Of a DNA stretch of 37,575 bases, positions 6,972 to 14,659 are shown piece by piece. How positions within the stretch are numbered: position 1 is the first letter of the stretch; each line of letters starts with the position of its first letter. The notes under the pieces were generated by a model. It ran no database searches. It was not told the DNA's origin and saw only the letters and a list, made by a program, of their open reading frames with translations. Position numbers and translations under genes: made by a program. This DNA comes from Solirubrobacterales bacterium (GTDB lineage: Bacteria; Actinomycetota; Thermoleophilia; Solirubrobacterales; Solirubrobacteraceae), in the NCBI GenBank assembly GCA_019244745.1, contig JAFASF010000053.1:1-37575 (forward strand), given 5' to 3'.

Positions 6972-8974
6972 GGCCGCCGCTCCAGCCGGATCGTGCCCGT
7001 CGGGTCGACCTCGCCGGACCACTCCGGGGCCACGAGCAGCGTCGACTCGGGAAGCTCGACCACGGCCGGTCCCTCGATCCGGGTGCCTGGAGCCGGCGAC
7101 CCGCGCAGCACCTCGAGCTCGATGGGCTCGCCGCGCAGGGTGGCCTCGCGACGCCCGCGTGTCACCTCGCTCCCACGCTCGTCGCTCTCGTCGCCGGCGA
7201 GCGTGACGTCGGCGCCGCCGGAGGTGGCGGTCACGCGGATCGTGACCAGCTCGAGCACCTGCTCGGGATCGCTGTAGCCGTAGCGATCCTCGTGCTCGGC
7301 TTCGAACGCCCGCCGCAGCTCGTCGGGCTCCACCTCCGGACCATCCTGGATAGCGAGCTCGAACGACTGGCCCTCATAGCGCAACTCGAAGGTCGGTTGC
7401 AGCTCCGCCTCGGGATCGTGGAGCGACTCGCGCGCCCGCTCGCCGAGCTCGGCCACGCCTTCGGCGATGTCCTCGACACTCAGCGAGTCGCCGCTCAGGA
7501 ACACGCTGCGCTGTGCATCGCGCCGCCCCGGAGAGACGACCAGCCCGAGCGCGGCGAGCACCCCGGAGGCGCGCGGGCAGAGGATCGTCTCGATCCCGAG
7601 CTCGTCGGCGATCTGCGCCGCGTGCAATCCGCCGGCGCCACCGAAGGCGAGCAGCGCGTAGCGGCGGGGATCAATCCCCCGTTGCACGGTCACGACCCGC
7701 AGGGCGCGGACCATCTCGGCGTTGGCGACGCGGATGATGCCCTCCGCGCAGACCAGGGGCTCGAGCCCGAGCTCGGAGGCGAGGCGCTCGACCGCCTGCT
7801 CGGCCGCTCCGTGGTCGAGCTCGACGTCGCCGGCCAATGGCGCGTCAGACCCGAGGTAGCCGAGAAGCAGGTTGGCGTCGGTAACCGTAGGCTCGGTGCC
7901 GCCCCGGCCGTAGCAGGCGGGTCCGGGATCCGCGCCCGCCGACTGGGGCCCGACGCGAAGTGCGCCACCGGGGTCCCGCCAGGCGATCGAGCCTCCGCCC
8001 GCTCCGACGGTGTGCACGGCAAGCATCGGCAGCGCCAGTGGCCGGCCGGCCACCTCGCCGGCGCTGCGTTCCTGCACGCTGCCGTCGTCGACTACGCACA
8101 CGTCGCACGATGTCCCGCCCATGTCGAAGCACAGCGCATCGTGCTCGCCGGACGCCCGAGCGACGAACGCGGCGCCCGCCGCGCCACCCGCCGGCCCGGA
8201 CAGGACGGTCCAGGCGGCATGCCCGGCGGCGGATTCCAGGTCGATCAGGCCGCCGTTGGACTGCATGATCGCGGGCTCCGGGAGGCCGCTCTCATCGCAG
8301 CGCTCGACCAGCTGGCGGAGGTAGCTCGCCAGCAGGGGCGAGAGAGCGGCGTCGATCTCGGTGGTCGCTGCCCGCTCGTACTCGCGGAACGTCCCGACCA
8401 CCTCGTGGGAGAGCGAAACGTGGGCGTCCGGCAATGTCCGGGCGAGCGCCTCGCCGAGAAGGCGTTCGTGCTCGGGATGTCGGTAGGAGTGAAGGAGCAC
8501 CACCGCGATCGACTCCGGCCCCGCCCGCCCCTCGGCGCCGACGCGCCGGGCGACCTCGTCGGCCGCCGACGGGCTGAGTGGGCGCAGCGGGCCGTCGGGC
8601 GTCATCCGCTCCGGCGCGCCGAACCGCAGCTCCGGCGGCACGAGCGGCGCGGGGCGGGCGGCACAGAGCCGGTACAGCTCCGCCCGGTCCTGGCGGCCCA
8701 GCTCGATCAGGTCGGTGAATCCCTCGGTCGCGATCAGCGCGGTGCGCGCGCCCCGGCCCTCGAGCAGCGCGTTGGTCGCCACCGTCATCCCGTGCGAGAA
8801 CTCCCGGATCTCCGACGCCGGCCGGCCCGCCTCGGCGAGCACCGTCCGGACGGCCGCGATCACCCCCTCGGACTGATCATGGGGCGTGGTTGGCGACTTG
8901 GCGGTGATGACGCGCCCGTCGAACGCGATCACCGCGTCGGTGAACGTCCCGCCGACATCGACGCCCAAGAGCAT
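6968..8974 (-). CDS. hyuA: hydantoinase A/oxoprolinase family protein
   Basis: A 668-residue HyuA subunit with the actin-like ATPase fold. It starts LLGVDVGGTFTDAV, the phosphate-binding motif of the family, then SHGMTVATNALLEGRGA, IMQSNGG, CFDMGGTSCDV and GAGGGSIAW in the usual order (Hydant_A_N then Hydantoinase_A domains), and ends with the C-terminal beta-rich domain. It acts in the cytoplasm with HyuB. The chosen ATG sits at the first family-conserved residue; the open frame runs further upstream but that part has no family character. TAGTTT lies 7 bases before the ATG and there is no ribosome site, which suggests a leaderless message starting here. Confidence 0.88.
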   Translation of the reverse strand: MLLGVDVGGTFTDAVIAFDGRVITAKSPTTPHDQSEGVIAAVRTVLAEAGRPASEIREFSHGMTVATNALLEGRGARTALIATEGFTDLIELGRQDRAELYRLCAARPAPLVPPELRFGAPERMTPDGPLRPLSPSAADEVARRVGAEGRAGPESIAVVLLHSYRHPEHERLLGEALARTLPDAHVSLSHEVVGTFREYERAATTEIDAALSPLLASYLRQLVERCDESGLPEPAIMQSNGGLIDLESAAGHAAWTVLSGPAGGAAGAAFVARASGEHDALCFDMGGTSCDVCVVDDGSVQERSAGEVAGRPLALPMLAVHTVGAGGGSIAWRDPGGALRVGPQSAGADPGPACYGRGGTEPTVTDANLLLGYLGSDAPLAGDVELDHGAAEQAVERLASELGLEPLVCAEGIIRVANAEMVRALRVVTVQRGIDPRRYALLAFGGAGGLHAAQIADELGIETILCPRASGVLAALGLVVSPGRRDAQRSVFLSGDSLSVEDIAEGVAELGERARESLHDPEAELQPTFELRYEGQSFELAIQDGPEVEPDELRRAFEAEHEDRYGYSDPEQVLELVTIRVTATSGGADVTLAGDESDERGSEVTRGRREATLRGEPIELEVLRGSPAPGTRIEGPAVVELPESTLLVAPEWSGEVDPTGTIRLERRP

Positions 8975-8981
8975 GAGGGCG

Positions 8982-8987
8982 AAACTA
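8982..8987 (-). promoter_or_regulatory. -10 box of the hyuAB operon
   Basis: On the minus strand TAGTTT (TANNNT) lies 7 bases upstream of the hyuA ATG, where a leaderless transcript would begin. No Shine-Dalgarno or convincing -35 is seen. Confidence 0.4.
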
Positions 8988-9010
8988 CTGGAAGCCCCTC
9001 GGGCGCGTAG

Positions 9011-9037
9011 AAAAGCGGCCCCGCGGCGTGCGGGGCC
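9011..9037 (-). terminator. Rho-independent terminator of the zinc-finger gene
   Basis: On the minus strand GGCCCCGC (9030-9037), a 5-base loop and GCGGGGCC (9017-9024) are followed by GC and TTTT. It lies 27 bp after the stop of the gene at 9064-9498. Confidence 0.65.
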
Positions 9038-9063
9038 CCTTTCGATCGCGTAGCTGGGCCGAG

Positions 9064-9498
9064 CTACGCGGCCAGAGGCGCTTCGAGGTCCTCGGTCTCG
9101 GCGAGGTGCTGGTGGGACGGGCAGTACCCGTTGTGCGGGAGCGGCATCCGCTGGCACGGCGTGCCCTTGCGGGTGCTCGCCCGGCATTGCAGCGGGTTCC
9201 CGTACGCGTCGAATCCGTTCTGCGGCAGCCGGCGCAGGAATTCATCGGCGAATCCGAGATAGCGCTCGATCACGCGCAGGACCCGGAGCTGGACCATCAT
9301 CGGGAAATAGGCGCGGATGTCGTTGAACAGCGTCCGCGCCGGGTTGGCGAAGTAGTGCCGGTCGGTCGCCATTCGCTCCACCGACGCCTCGCAGGCGCGC
9401 AGAACGCGCTCGTGGTTCGTGTAGGGCCTCAGACCGTACGGGTCCTCGATGATGTCTCCCGCGAGCTCCCGGTAGATCGCTCTGCTGAACCTGTACAT
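9064..9498 (-). CDS. small protein with C-terminal CCCH zinc-finger-like motif
   Basis: A 144-residue soluble protein I cannot name. Residues 1-95 are helical-looking and rich in Arg, Tyr and Phe. The C-terminal part has C105, C115, C126 and H129 in CRASTRKGTPCQRM and GYCPSH, a CX9C...CX2H arrangement like the short 'CxaxTkkGxxC...C..H' zinc modules found in several bacterial DUFs. The start is well fixed by AAAGGAG at 9507-9513, 8 bases before the ATG. It stands alone between its own terminator and a promoter that overlaps an inverted-repeat operator (9608-9625), so it appears to be individually regulated. Confidence 0.65.
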   Translation of the reverse strand: MYRFSRAIYRELAGDIIEDPYGLRPYTNHERVLRACEASVERMATDRHYFANPARTLFNDIRAYFPMMVQLRVLRVIERYLGFADEFLRRLPQNGFDAYGNPLQCRASTRKGTPCQRMPLPHNGYCPSHQHLAETEDLEAPLAA

Positions 9499-9590
9499 GC
9501 ACGCAACTCCTTTCGTGCTCCCCTGCCAGGGCGCATCCCGTGGGAGCGCGCAGTCTCTCGCGGATGTGTGAAGAGCGCCAGGGTCCTTCT

Positions 9591-9618
9591 ATTAAGTTGG
9601 TGTTAAGCTGAACGCCAA
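9591..9618 (-). promoter_or_regulatory. promoter of the zinc-finger gene
   Basis: On the minus strand TTGGCG (9613-9618) and CTTAAT (9591-9596) are spaced by 16 bp. The -35 lies inside the palindrome at 9608-9625. TTAAG also occurs twice on the plus strand 11 bp apart (9592-9596 and 9603-9607), one helical turn. Confidence 0.45.
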
Positions 9619-9625
9619 CGTTCAG
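9608..9625. promoter_or_regulatory. operator-like palindrome over the -35 box
   Basis: CTGAACG, 4 bases, CGTTCAG: a perfect 7-bp inverted repeat. The core TGAACG-N4-CGTTCA occurs again at 9646-9661, 37 bp away centre to centre. The arms and spacing suit a TetR-like or similar dimeric repressor; the regulator is not identified. Confidence 0.5.
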
Positions 9626-9631
9626 TAGAGA

Positions 9632-9676
9632 ACTTGAGACCTCAATGAACGCGGCCGTTCAGTTGAGGTCTCAACT
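9632..9676. repeat. nested inverted repeat across the nadB stop codon
   Basis: TTGAGACCTCAA (9634-9645) is complementary to TTGAGGTCTCAA (9663-9674), and TGAACG (9646-9651) to CGTTCA (9656-9661). Together they make 18 base pairs with one bulged G (9662) and a CGGC tetraloop. The nadB stop codon lies in one arm. It could end nadB transcription, but there is no U-run. Its inner part repeats the operator core at 9608-9625. Confidence 0.6.
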
Positions 9677-11128
9677 CCCGCGCTCGAGCGTCGGGGCCGT
9701 TCGGTCGGCCACCGTGACGTGCACGCCGTCGAGGTCGCGGTCCAGGCGGGGGAAGTCGCGGCGCTGGTGGGCGCCGCGGCTCTCGGTGCGAACGAGCGCT
9801 GAGGAGGCGATCAGGCGCACGAGCGGATGGGGGTCTTCGGTCAGTGACCTGAGACCATCGCCGTCCCGCTCGAGCCCGGCGGCGCGCCACAGCGCCTCGC
9901 GGCTCTCGGGCGAGGGCGTCGGCGGCGCCGGCAGCCGCGCCGCGTATTCCTCGCGCGCCGCGCCGGGGTCGGCACCGGGCTCGGCGAGCGCCGAACGAGC
10001 CGCGCGGGCGCCGAACACGAAGCACTCGCTCAAAGAATTCGACGCGAGGCGGTTGGCGCCGTGCAGCCCGGTGCAGGAGCACTCCCCCACGGCGTACAGG
10101 CCCGGCAGCGTCGCGCGCCCGTTTAGGTCGGTGGCGATCCCGCCCATCATGTAGTGCGCGGCGGGGGCGACCGGAACGAGCTCGCGTTCCGGGTCGATCC
10201 CCGCCCGGCGCAGAGCGCTCACGACGTTCGGGAAGAGCGCTGGATTGACGTCTCGCATGTCGAGCCCGACCGAGGGGGCGCCGGTCAGCGCCATCTCATA
10301 CTGGACGGCCAGGGCGACCTCGTCGCGCGGGGCCAGCTCGTCGACGAAGCGCTCCCCGCTCGCCCCGAGCAGGAGCGCGCCCTCGCCGCGGACCGCCTCG
10401 GTGACCAGGAACCCGTCGGCGCCGTTAGGCGCGGCGACCGCGGTGGGGTGGAACTGCACGAACTCGAGGTCGGCGAGCGCGGCGCCAGCGGCGGACGCGA
10501 GGAGCAATCCTCCGCCAACCGCCCCGGCCGGGTTGGTGGTGCGCGCCCACATTGCGGCGGCACCGCCCGTCGCGAGCACGACGGCCCCGGCGACGATCAT
10601 CGCGCCGTCGAGCAGGCACAGCCCCTGGCAGCGCCCGCCCGCGACCAGGAGAGCGACCGCGCGGCGGCCCTCGAGCACGTCGATGCGTGGATGCTCAGCG
10701 ACCAGCGCGGAGAGCTGCCGGACCAGCCGGCGGCCGGTCGCGGCCCCGCCGGCGTGGACCACGCGGCGCTTTGAGTGGCCGCCCTCGAGGCCGAGGGCGA
10801 GGCAGCCATAGCGGTCGGCGTCGAAGCGAACACCCAGGGCCGTCAGGTCCCCCACCGCCCCCGGGGCCTCGTCGCACAGGACCCGCGCGGCGGATTCCCT
10901 GACCGCGCCCCGGCCCGCGGCGATCGTATCGGCGAGGTGGCACGCGGGGCTGTCGTCGTCGGCCATCGCGGCCGCGAGCCCGCCTTGCGCCCACCAGCTC
11001 GAGGACCCGGCGAGCGGGGTCGCGGACACGAGCGCCACACGCGCGCCTTCGCGGGCCGCGCACAGCGCGGCGTAGAGCCCGGCGGCGCCGGCTCCGACGA
11101 CCGCGACCTGCGTCTCGATCGGGTCCAT
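9671..11128 (-). CDS. nadB: L-aspartate oxidase NadB
   Basis: A 485-residue flavoprotein of the succinate dehydrogenase/fumarate reductase flavoprotein family. It starts MDPIETQVAVVGAGAAG with the dinucleotide-binding glycines at 12-17, then has SSWWAQGGLAAA, HAGGAATGR, EFVQFHPTA and GLHGANRLASNSL, which match L-aspartate oxidase rather than SdhA or FrdA. It oxidises L-aspartate to iminoaspartate in de novo NAD synthesis; nadA and nadC are not in the window. The ATG at 11128 is chosen because the FAD motif begins there and TACCGT lies 8 bases upstream. It is divergent from the deacetylase gene with only 20 bp between the starts. Confidence 0.9.
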   Translation of the reverse strand: MDPIETQVAVVGAGAAGLYAALCAAREGARVALVSATPLAGSSSWWAQGGLAAAMADDDSPACHLADTIAAGRGAVRESAARVLCDEAPGAVGDLTALGVRFDADRYGCLALGLEGGHSKRRVVHAGGAATGRRLVRQLSALVAEHPRIDVLEGRRAVALLVAGGRCQGLCLLDGAMIVAGAVVLATGGAAAMWARTTNPAGAVGGGLLLASAAGAALADLEFVQFHPTAVAAPNGADGFLVTEAVRGEGALLLGASGERFVDELAPRDEVALAVQYEMALTGAPSVGLDMRDVNPALFPNVVSALRRAGIDPERELVPVAPAAHYMMGGIATDLNGRATLPGLYAVGECSCTGLHGANRLASNSLSECFVFGARAARSALAEPGADPGAAREEYAARLPAPPTPSPESREALWRAAGLERDGDGLRSLTEDPHPLVRLIASSALVRTESRGAHQRRDFPRLDRDLDGVHVTVADRTAPTLERGS

Positions 11129-11133
11129 GGAGC

Positions 11134-11144
11134 AGTACGGTACT
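11134..11144. promoter_or_regulatory. shared palindromic -10 region of nadB and the deacetylase gene
   Basis: AGTACGGTACT is a palindrome around one central G. On the plus strand it contains TACGGT (11136-11141), 7 bases before the ATG at 11149; on the minus strand TACCGT (11137-11142), 8 bases before the nadB ATG at 11128. Neither gene has a ribosome site, so both messages are probably leaderless and the two promoters overlap face to face. Confidence 0.5.
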
Positions 11145-11148
11145 CGCG

Positions 11149-12171
11149 ATGCCGCCGGTGTTCCTGGAGCATCCGAGTTCGCTCGAGCACGAGACGGGAC
11201 CCCATCCCGAGCGGCCGGCGCGAATGGTCGCGATCGAGCGTGAGCTGACCTCGCGGGGGTGGCTCGGGTTCGAACGGATGCGCTCACCGGTGATCGAGCG
11301 GTCGGCGTTGGAGGCGGTTCATCCCGAGGCGTATGTGGAGGCGATAAGGCGGGTGTCTCTCGCCGGCGGCGGCCATCTCGATCCGGATACGGTGGTCAGC
11401 GAGGGGTCCTTCGACGCCGCGCTGCACGCGGCGGGGGGCGCGGTGCGCCTGGTCGAGCTCGTGCTGGACGGGGAGGCGGACTTCGCCTTCAGCGCGCACC
11501 GGCCCCCCGGCCACCACGCACTGCCGCAGCGGGCGATGGGGTTCTGCCTGTTCAACAGCGTCGCCGTCGCCGCGCGGTACGCGCTTGGGCGATGCGGCCT
11601 GGACCGGGTCATGATCCTCGACTGGGACGTCCACCACGGCAACGGGACCAATGACATATTTCACGCCTCGGACCAGGTCCTGTTCGTGTCGATCCACCAG
11701 TCGCCTCTGTATCCCGGGACCGGCCGTGCCTCGGATGTGGGCTCTGGCGACGGGCGCGGATTCACCGTCAACGTGCCCGTTCCGCCCGGCTCGGGCGACC
11801 CCCTGTACGAGTCGCTGGTTCAGCACGTGGTGGTTCCGCTCGGACGCTCGTTCGAGCCGCAGCTCGTCCTGATCTCGGCCGGGTATGACGCGCACCGGGA
11901 CGATGTGTTGGCGGGCTGCGAGGTGACCGAGGCAGGATTCGCCGCGATGGCGCGTGCGATGCGGCGCCTGTGCTCGTCGCTCGGGGCGCCGCTGGGAGCC
12001 GTCCTCGAGGGCGGCTATGCGCTGGGGGCGCTGGCGCGCTCGGTGGCGGCGACAATGGAAGCATTTGTGGGGCCGCCGGCGCTGGCCGACGAGGACGGAG
12101 CAGTCGGCGTGGCGCCGCTGGCGCGGGAGGCGCGGGAGCGGCTCAGCGAGTATTGGGGTGCGCTCGGGTAG
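11149..12171 (+). CDS. class II HDAC-like / AcuC-type deacetylase
   Basis: A 340-residue zinc-dependent arginase-deacetylase fold enzyme. It has the His dyad H122-H123 in HRPPGHHA, the zinc ligands D160 and H162 in DWDVHHGNG and D247 in SAGYDAH, and an EGGY loop near the C-terminus. Family members remove acetyl groups from lysines, acetylpolyamines or acetoin-pathway proteins. The HxRPPGHHA and DWDVHHGNGT wording is typical of class II HDAC-like bacterial proteins. The substrate is not determined. The protein is cytoplasmic. It shares a promoter palindrome with nadB and ends 74 bp before the convergent glycosidase gene. Confidence 0.85.
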   Translation: MPPVFLEHPSSLEHETGPHPERPARMVAIERELTSRGWLGFERMRSPVIERSALEAVHPEAYVEAIRRVSLAGGGHLDPDTVVSEGSFDAALHAAGGAVRLVELVLDGEADFAFSAHRPPGHHALPQRAMGFCLFNSVAVAARYALGRCGLDRVMILDWDVHHGNGTNDIFHASDQVLFVSIHQSPLYPGTGRASDVGSGDGRGFTVNVPVPPGSGDPLYESLVQHVVVPLGRSFEPQLVLISAGYDAHRDDVLAGCEVTEAGFAAMARAMRRLCSSLGAPLGAVLEGGYALGALARSVAATMEAFVGPPALADEDGAVGVAPLAREARERLSEYWGALG

Positions 12172-12191
12172 AGGGCGGCGCTCTCCGGAGC

Positions 12192-12208
12192 CGTGACCAT
12201 CGGTCACG
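12192..12208. terminator. small hairpin between convergent genes
   Basis: CGTGACC, 3 bases, GGTCACG, perfect 7-bp arms, inside an outer GGAGCC...GGCTCC pairing. It lies between the deacetylase and glycosidase stops. No U-run follows, so termination is a guess from position. Confidence 0.35.
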
Positions 12209-12245
12209 CCCCCGTTGTAAACCCGGCTCCCTCAGATCTGTGCTG

Positions 12246-13421
12246 CTAGCGGGTGCAGTTCGTCGCGAGGGGGCCCTTGCTTCGGCAGCCCTCGATCGCG
12301 AGCGCGGCCTTCGAGAACGACGCGAGCGCCGGCTTGACGAACGTGCCCTGCCCGTCGAAGAACTTCAGCAGTCCCGCGAAGTTGAACTGGTCGTGGCGGG
12401 CTCCCGGCATGGTCTCGTTCGTGATCCATGTGTAGTAGTAGAAGGCGCCGATCCCCAGCCGGCGGCGGTTCGCAGCCAACAGCCGGATGGCCTGTCCGAG
12501 CTTCGTGGCCTCTCCCGATTCGGTGGTCGCGTTCTCGAACGTCGTGGGCGCCTTGCCCTTGGCGGAGGGCCAGCTCAGCTCGGTGGCCAGGATCGGCTTG
12601 CGCCGGTCGCCGTTGCGGTTCATGACCGCACGGACCTTCCCCAGGATCGTGATCACGCCCTGGGGCGTGGCCGTGTAAGGATGGACGGCGACGGCATCGA
12701 ACAGGCCGCGCGCATGAAGCTTGTACATGTTGGCGATGTACTGCCAGGAAAAGTTGGGCAGGCCCGCCAGCACGAGCTTCGCGGCGCGATCCGCGGCCCT
12801 TAAGGCGGGCCTGGTCGCCCTTAGGAGACGCACGTACCCGGGTTCGAAGGGCTGCCGGGACCAGTAGGCGGCGAAGTCGGGCTCGTTCCAGATCTGCCAC
12901 ATCCGGATGGGGACTCGCGGAAGCCCCGGATTGGCGGCCCAGAACGAGCCATGCGTTCCGTAGCGCCGGGCGAGCGCCGCGATGAAGCTTGCGAACGGCC
13001 TCGGCGACCTCGGCGGCGCCGCGGCCGAGCGGGGGTTGAGCGAGTCCCAGCCCGGCGCGTACTCCACGACCGGGAGTAGGGCGAGCCGGCGCGCGGCCGC
13101 GAGCGCCACCAGTTGATCAAGGGCGGCGAAGTTCGTCGGGACACCGTTCACGTTGGTGAACTCCCCCCGCAGCGCCACGGGCACGCCGGCCTCGCTGGCG
13201 TAGGGCTGCATCGAGCTCCAGTTGACGAGCGTGCGGACGCTCTGCACCCCGTTGGCAATCATCGTGTCCAGCTCCGCGCCCTCGTTCATGTACGGATAGA
13301 AGAACGGCCCATCGGCCATCATGCCGACGAATCCCTGAGGGACGCTCGCGCCCGCCGCCGCAGGCGCGATCACGAGCCCTGCGACCACGGCGAGCACCGA
13401 GACGAGCAGGCGCCACCGCAC
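12246..13421 (-). CDS. secreted GH-A-clan glycoside hydrolase
   Basis: A 391-residue secreted (beta/alpha)8 glycosidase. After an N-terminal signal (VRWRLLVSVLAVVAGL to about residue 25) the motif WQIWNEPDF gives the acid/base E180, and ATELSW gives the likely nucleophile E281, the clan GH-A spacing. It looks closest to GH39/GH5-like proteins; the substrate is unknown. It sits at the edge of the polysaccharide locus and could trim or release the polymer. A TTG at 13430 is possible, but GTG at 13421 is favoured: it starts the signal peptide directly and TAGATT lies exactly 7 bases before it, as in leaderless genes. There is no ribosome site. Confidence 0.75.
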   Translation of the reverse strand: MRWRLLVSVLAVVAGLVIAPAAAGASVPQGFVGMMADGPFFYPYMNEGAELDTMIANGVQSVRTLVNWSSMQPYASEAGVPVALRGEFTNVNGVPTNFAALDQLVALAAARRLALLPVVEYAPGWDSLNPRSAAAPPRSPRPFASFIAALARRYGTHGSFWAANPGLPRVPIRMWQIWNEPDFAAYWSRQPFEPGYVRLLRATRPALRAADRAAKLVLAGLPNFSWQYIANMYKLHARGLFDAVAVHPYTATPQGVITILGKVRAVMNRNGDRRKPILATELSWPSAKGKAPTTFENATTESGEATKLGQAIRLLAANRRRLGIGAFYYYTWITNETMPGARHDQFNFAGLLKFFDGQGTFVKPALASFSKAALAIEGCRSKGPLATNCTR

Positions 13422-13428
13422 GGCGGGC

Positions 13429-13434
13429 AATCTA
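13429..13434 (-). promoter_or_regulatory. -10 box of the glycosidase gene
   Basis: On the minus strand TAGATT is 7 bases before the GTG start at 13421. This supports a leaderless transcript and decides between the two possible starts. Confidence 0.45.
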
Positions 13435-13677
13435 CCAACGACGCGATCGCTGCGCGCCGGTTCGACTGGTCGCTACCGGTTCCTTCCCGAACTGGCGCTG
13501 CGGCTACGAAAACTTACTAAGCTGCACCAATCTTGACGCTCCGGCTGGCGACCAGGGCCAGCCGGCGCGTGGTTCGGGCCACATACCTAAGCTCAAGGAG
13601 CCGTGAAAACCACGACACGACGGCGTCGCTCCAGCTTCAAGCTCGACGGCCGCGGCGCCCGAACGCGATAGAGGAAC
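13435..13677. other. divergent intergenic region of the polysaccharide locus
   Basis: This gap separates the glycosidase from the first glycosyltransferase gene. It contains an 8-bp perfect hairpin (CCGGCTGG at 13541-13548 with CCAGCCGG at 13558-13565), two copies of CCGGTTC about 20 bp apart near 13456-13482, and TTGACG near 13533 without a well-placed -10. I see no coding frame with protein-like character. The promoter of the long plus-strand run should lie here, but I cannot place it. Confidence 0.4.
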
Positions 13678-14652
13678 ATGCCCGCAGACTCGACGGCACC
13701 TCGTGCGGACAACGGCAGGTGGTCGCTGGCTTTCGGCGACGCGGTCGGCGACCTCGGCCTTGCGGCCGACGAGCTTCCCCGCGCCGCGGCCCGGCCGGTG
13801 ATGCTCTCGATTCTGATGCCGGTCTACAACGAGGAACGAACCTTGAGGAGAGCGGTCGAGGCGGTGCTGAATCAACGCTACCCGGTCGACATCGAGCTGC
13901 GGGTCGTCCAGGACGGGAGCACCGATTCGACACGGGAGATCCTCGACGAGATCCAGGACCCGCGGATGTTCGTCCACGAGCATCCTCGCAACCTCGGCAA
14001 GGGCGCGGCGATCGTGTTTGCCGCCATGCAAGCCCGCGGCAGCCACATCGTTCCGTTCGACGCCGATCTGGAGTATTCAGCGTCGGACCTGCCTCGAATG
14101 CTCGCGCCGATCATCGCGGGCCGATGCGATGTTGTCTTCGGGACACGGATGTTCGGGATGTATTCGTCCTATCAGTCGTATCCCCAGGCGGTGGGAAATC
14201 GAGCGATGACCCTCGCCACCAACCTCCTGTTCAACTGTTACCTGAGCGACGTACACACGTGTCTGAAGATGATGCCGTTGGAGCTGTTTCTGAGCCTCGA
14301 TCTGCGCGAGCGAGGCTTTGGGCTGGATGCGGAGCTGACAGCGCGGCTCCTGCAACGAGGGATCCGCCCGTTCGAAGTGCCCGTCTCCTACCACAGCCGG
14401 TCCGTCGCGGACGGCAAGAAGATCACGTGGCGCGATGGGCTGCATTGCCTGCGAGTGCTGGGTCGCGTCCGCCGCGGGCAGCCGCAGTGCCTGTCGGACG
14501 ATCGCGGATTCCCGGCCCCGGTGGCAACGTCGAGGCGCCCGATTCACTCGGTTTTGGGCGGACGTCTCGGGCAACGCGACACGGCCTCGCACGTGTCGGG
14601 CGCACGCGAGGAGGACCGCGATGCGACCCCGGACGTCGTGAGCGCGCCGTAG
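13678..14652 (+). CDS. GT2 glycosyltransferase (dolichol-phosphate-mannosyltransferase-like)
   Basis: A 324-residue GT-A glycosyltransferase. The nucleotide-binding start is ILMPVYNEERTL (45-56), followed by VVQDGSTDST, HPRNLGKGAA and the metal-binding DAD at 128-130 in PFDADLEYS. This set resembles polyprenyl-phosphate sugar transferases (DPM1/Ppm1-like) and the ArnC/GtrB group, but no C-terminal membrane helices are present. The last 70 or so residues are polar, low-complexity and not family-like. GAGGAAC directly before the ATG supports the start. It opens the plus-strand glycan run and may make a lipid-linked sugar donor for the GT-C-like membrane protein downstream. Confidence 0.8.
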   Translation: MPADSTAPRADNGRWSLAFGDAVGDLGLAADELPRAAARPVMLSILMPVYNEERTLRRAVEAVLNQRYPVDIELRVVQDGSTDSTREILDEIQDPRMFVHEHPRNLGKGAAIVFAAMQARGSHIVPFDADLEYSASDLPRMLAPIIAGRCDVVFGTRMFGMYSSYQSYPQAVGNRAMTLATNLLFNCYLSDVHTCLKMMPLELFLSLDLRERGFGLDAELTARLLQRGIRPFEVPVSYHSRSVADGKKITWRDGLHCLRVLGRVRRGQPQCLSDDRGFPAPVATSRRPIHSVLGGRLGQRDTASHVSGAREEDRDATPDVVSAP

Positions 14653-14659
14653 GTACCTT

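Noticed and set aside
6851-9010. A very long plus-strand open frame (over 700 codons) across hyuA
   Set aside because: It is antisense to a gene with clear family motifs. In DNA this rich in G and C, long stop-free antisense frames are expected, and its translation is Arg/Gly/His-rich with no domain.
9608-9625. An SOS box for LexA
   Set aside because: The Gram-positive LexA site is GAAC-N4-GTTC. Here GAAC and GTTC are six bases apart, and the adjacent genes are not SOS genes.
11268-11276. GGTTCGAAC, which looks like a tRNA T-arm
   Set aside because: It lies inside the deacetylase coding frame, and no acceptor, D or anticodon arms can be folded around it.
13533-13584. TTGACG as a -35 box for the glycosyltransferase run
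   Set aside because: No -10-like hexamer lies 16-19 bp after it; TACCTA is about 45 bp away.
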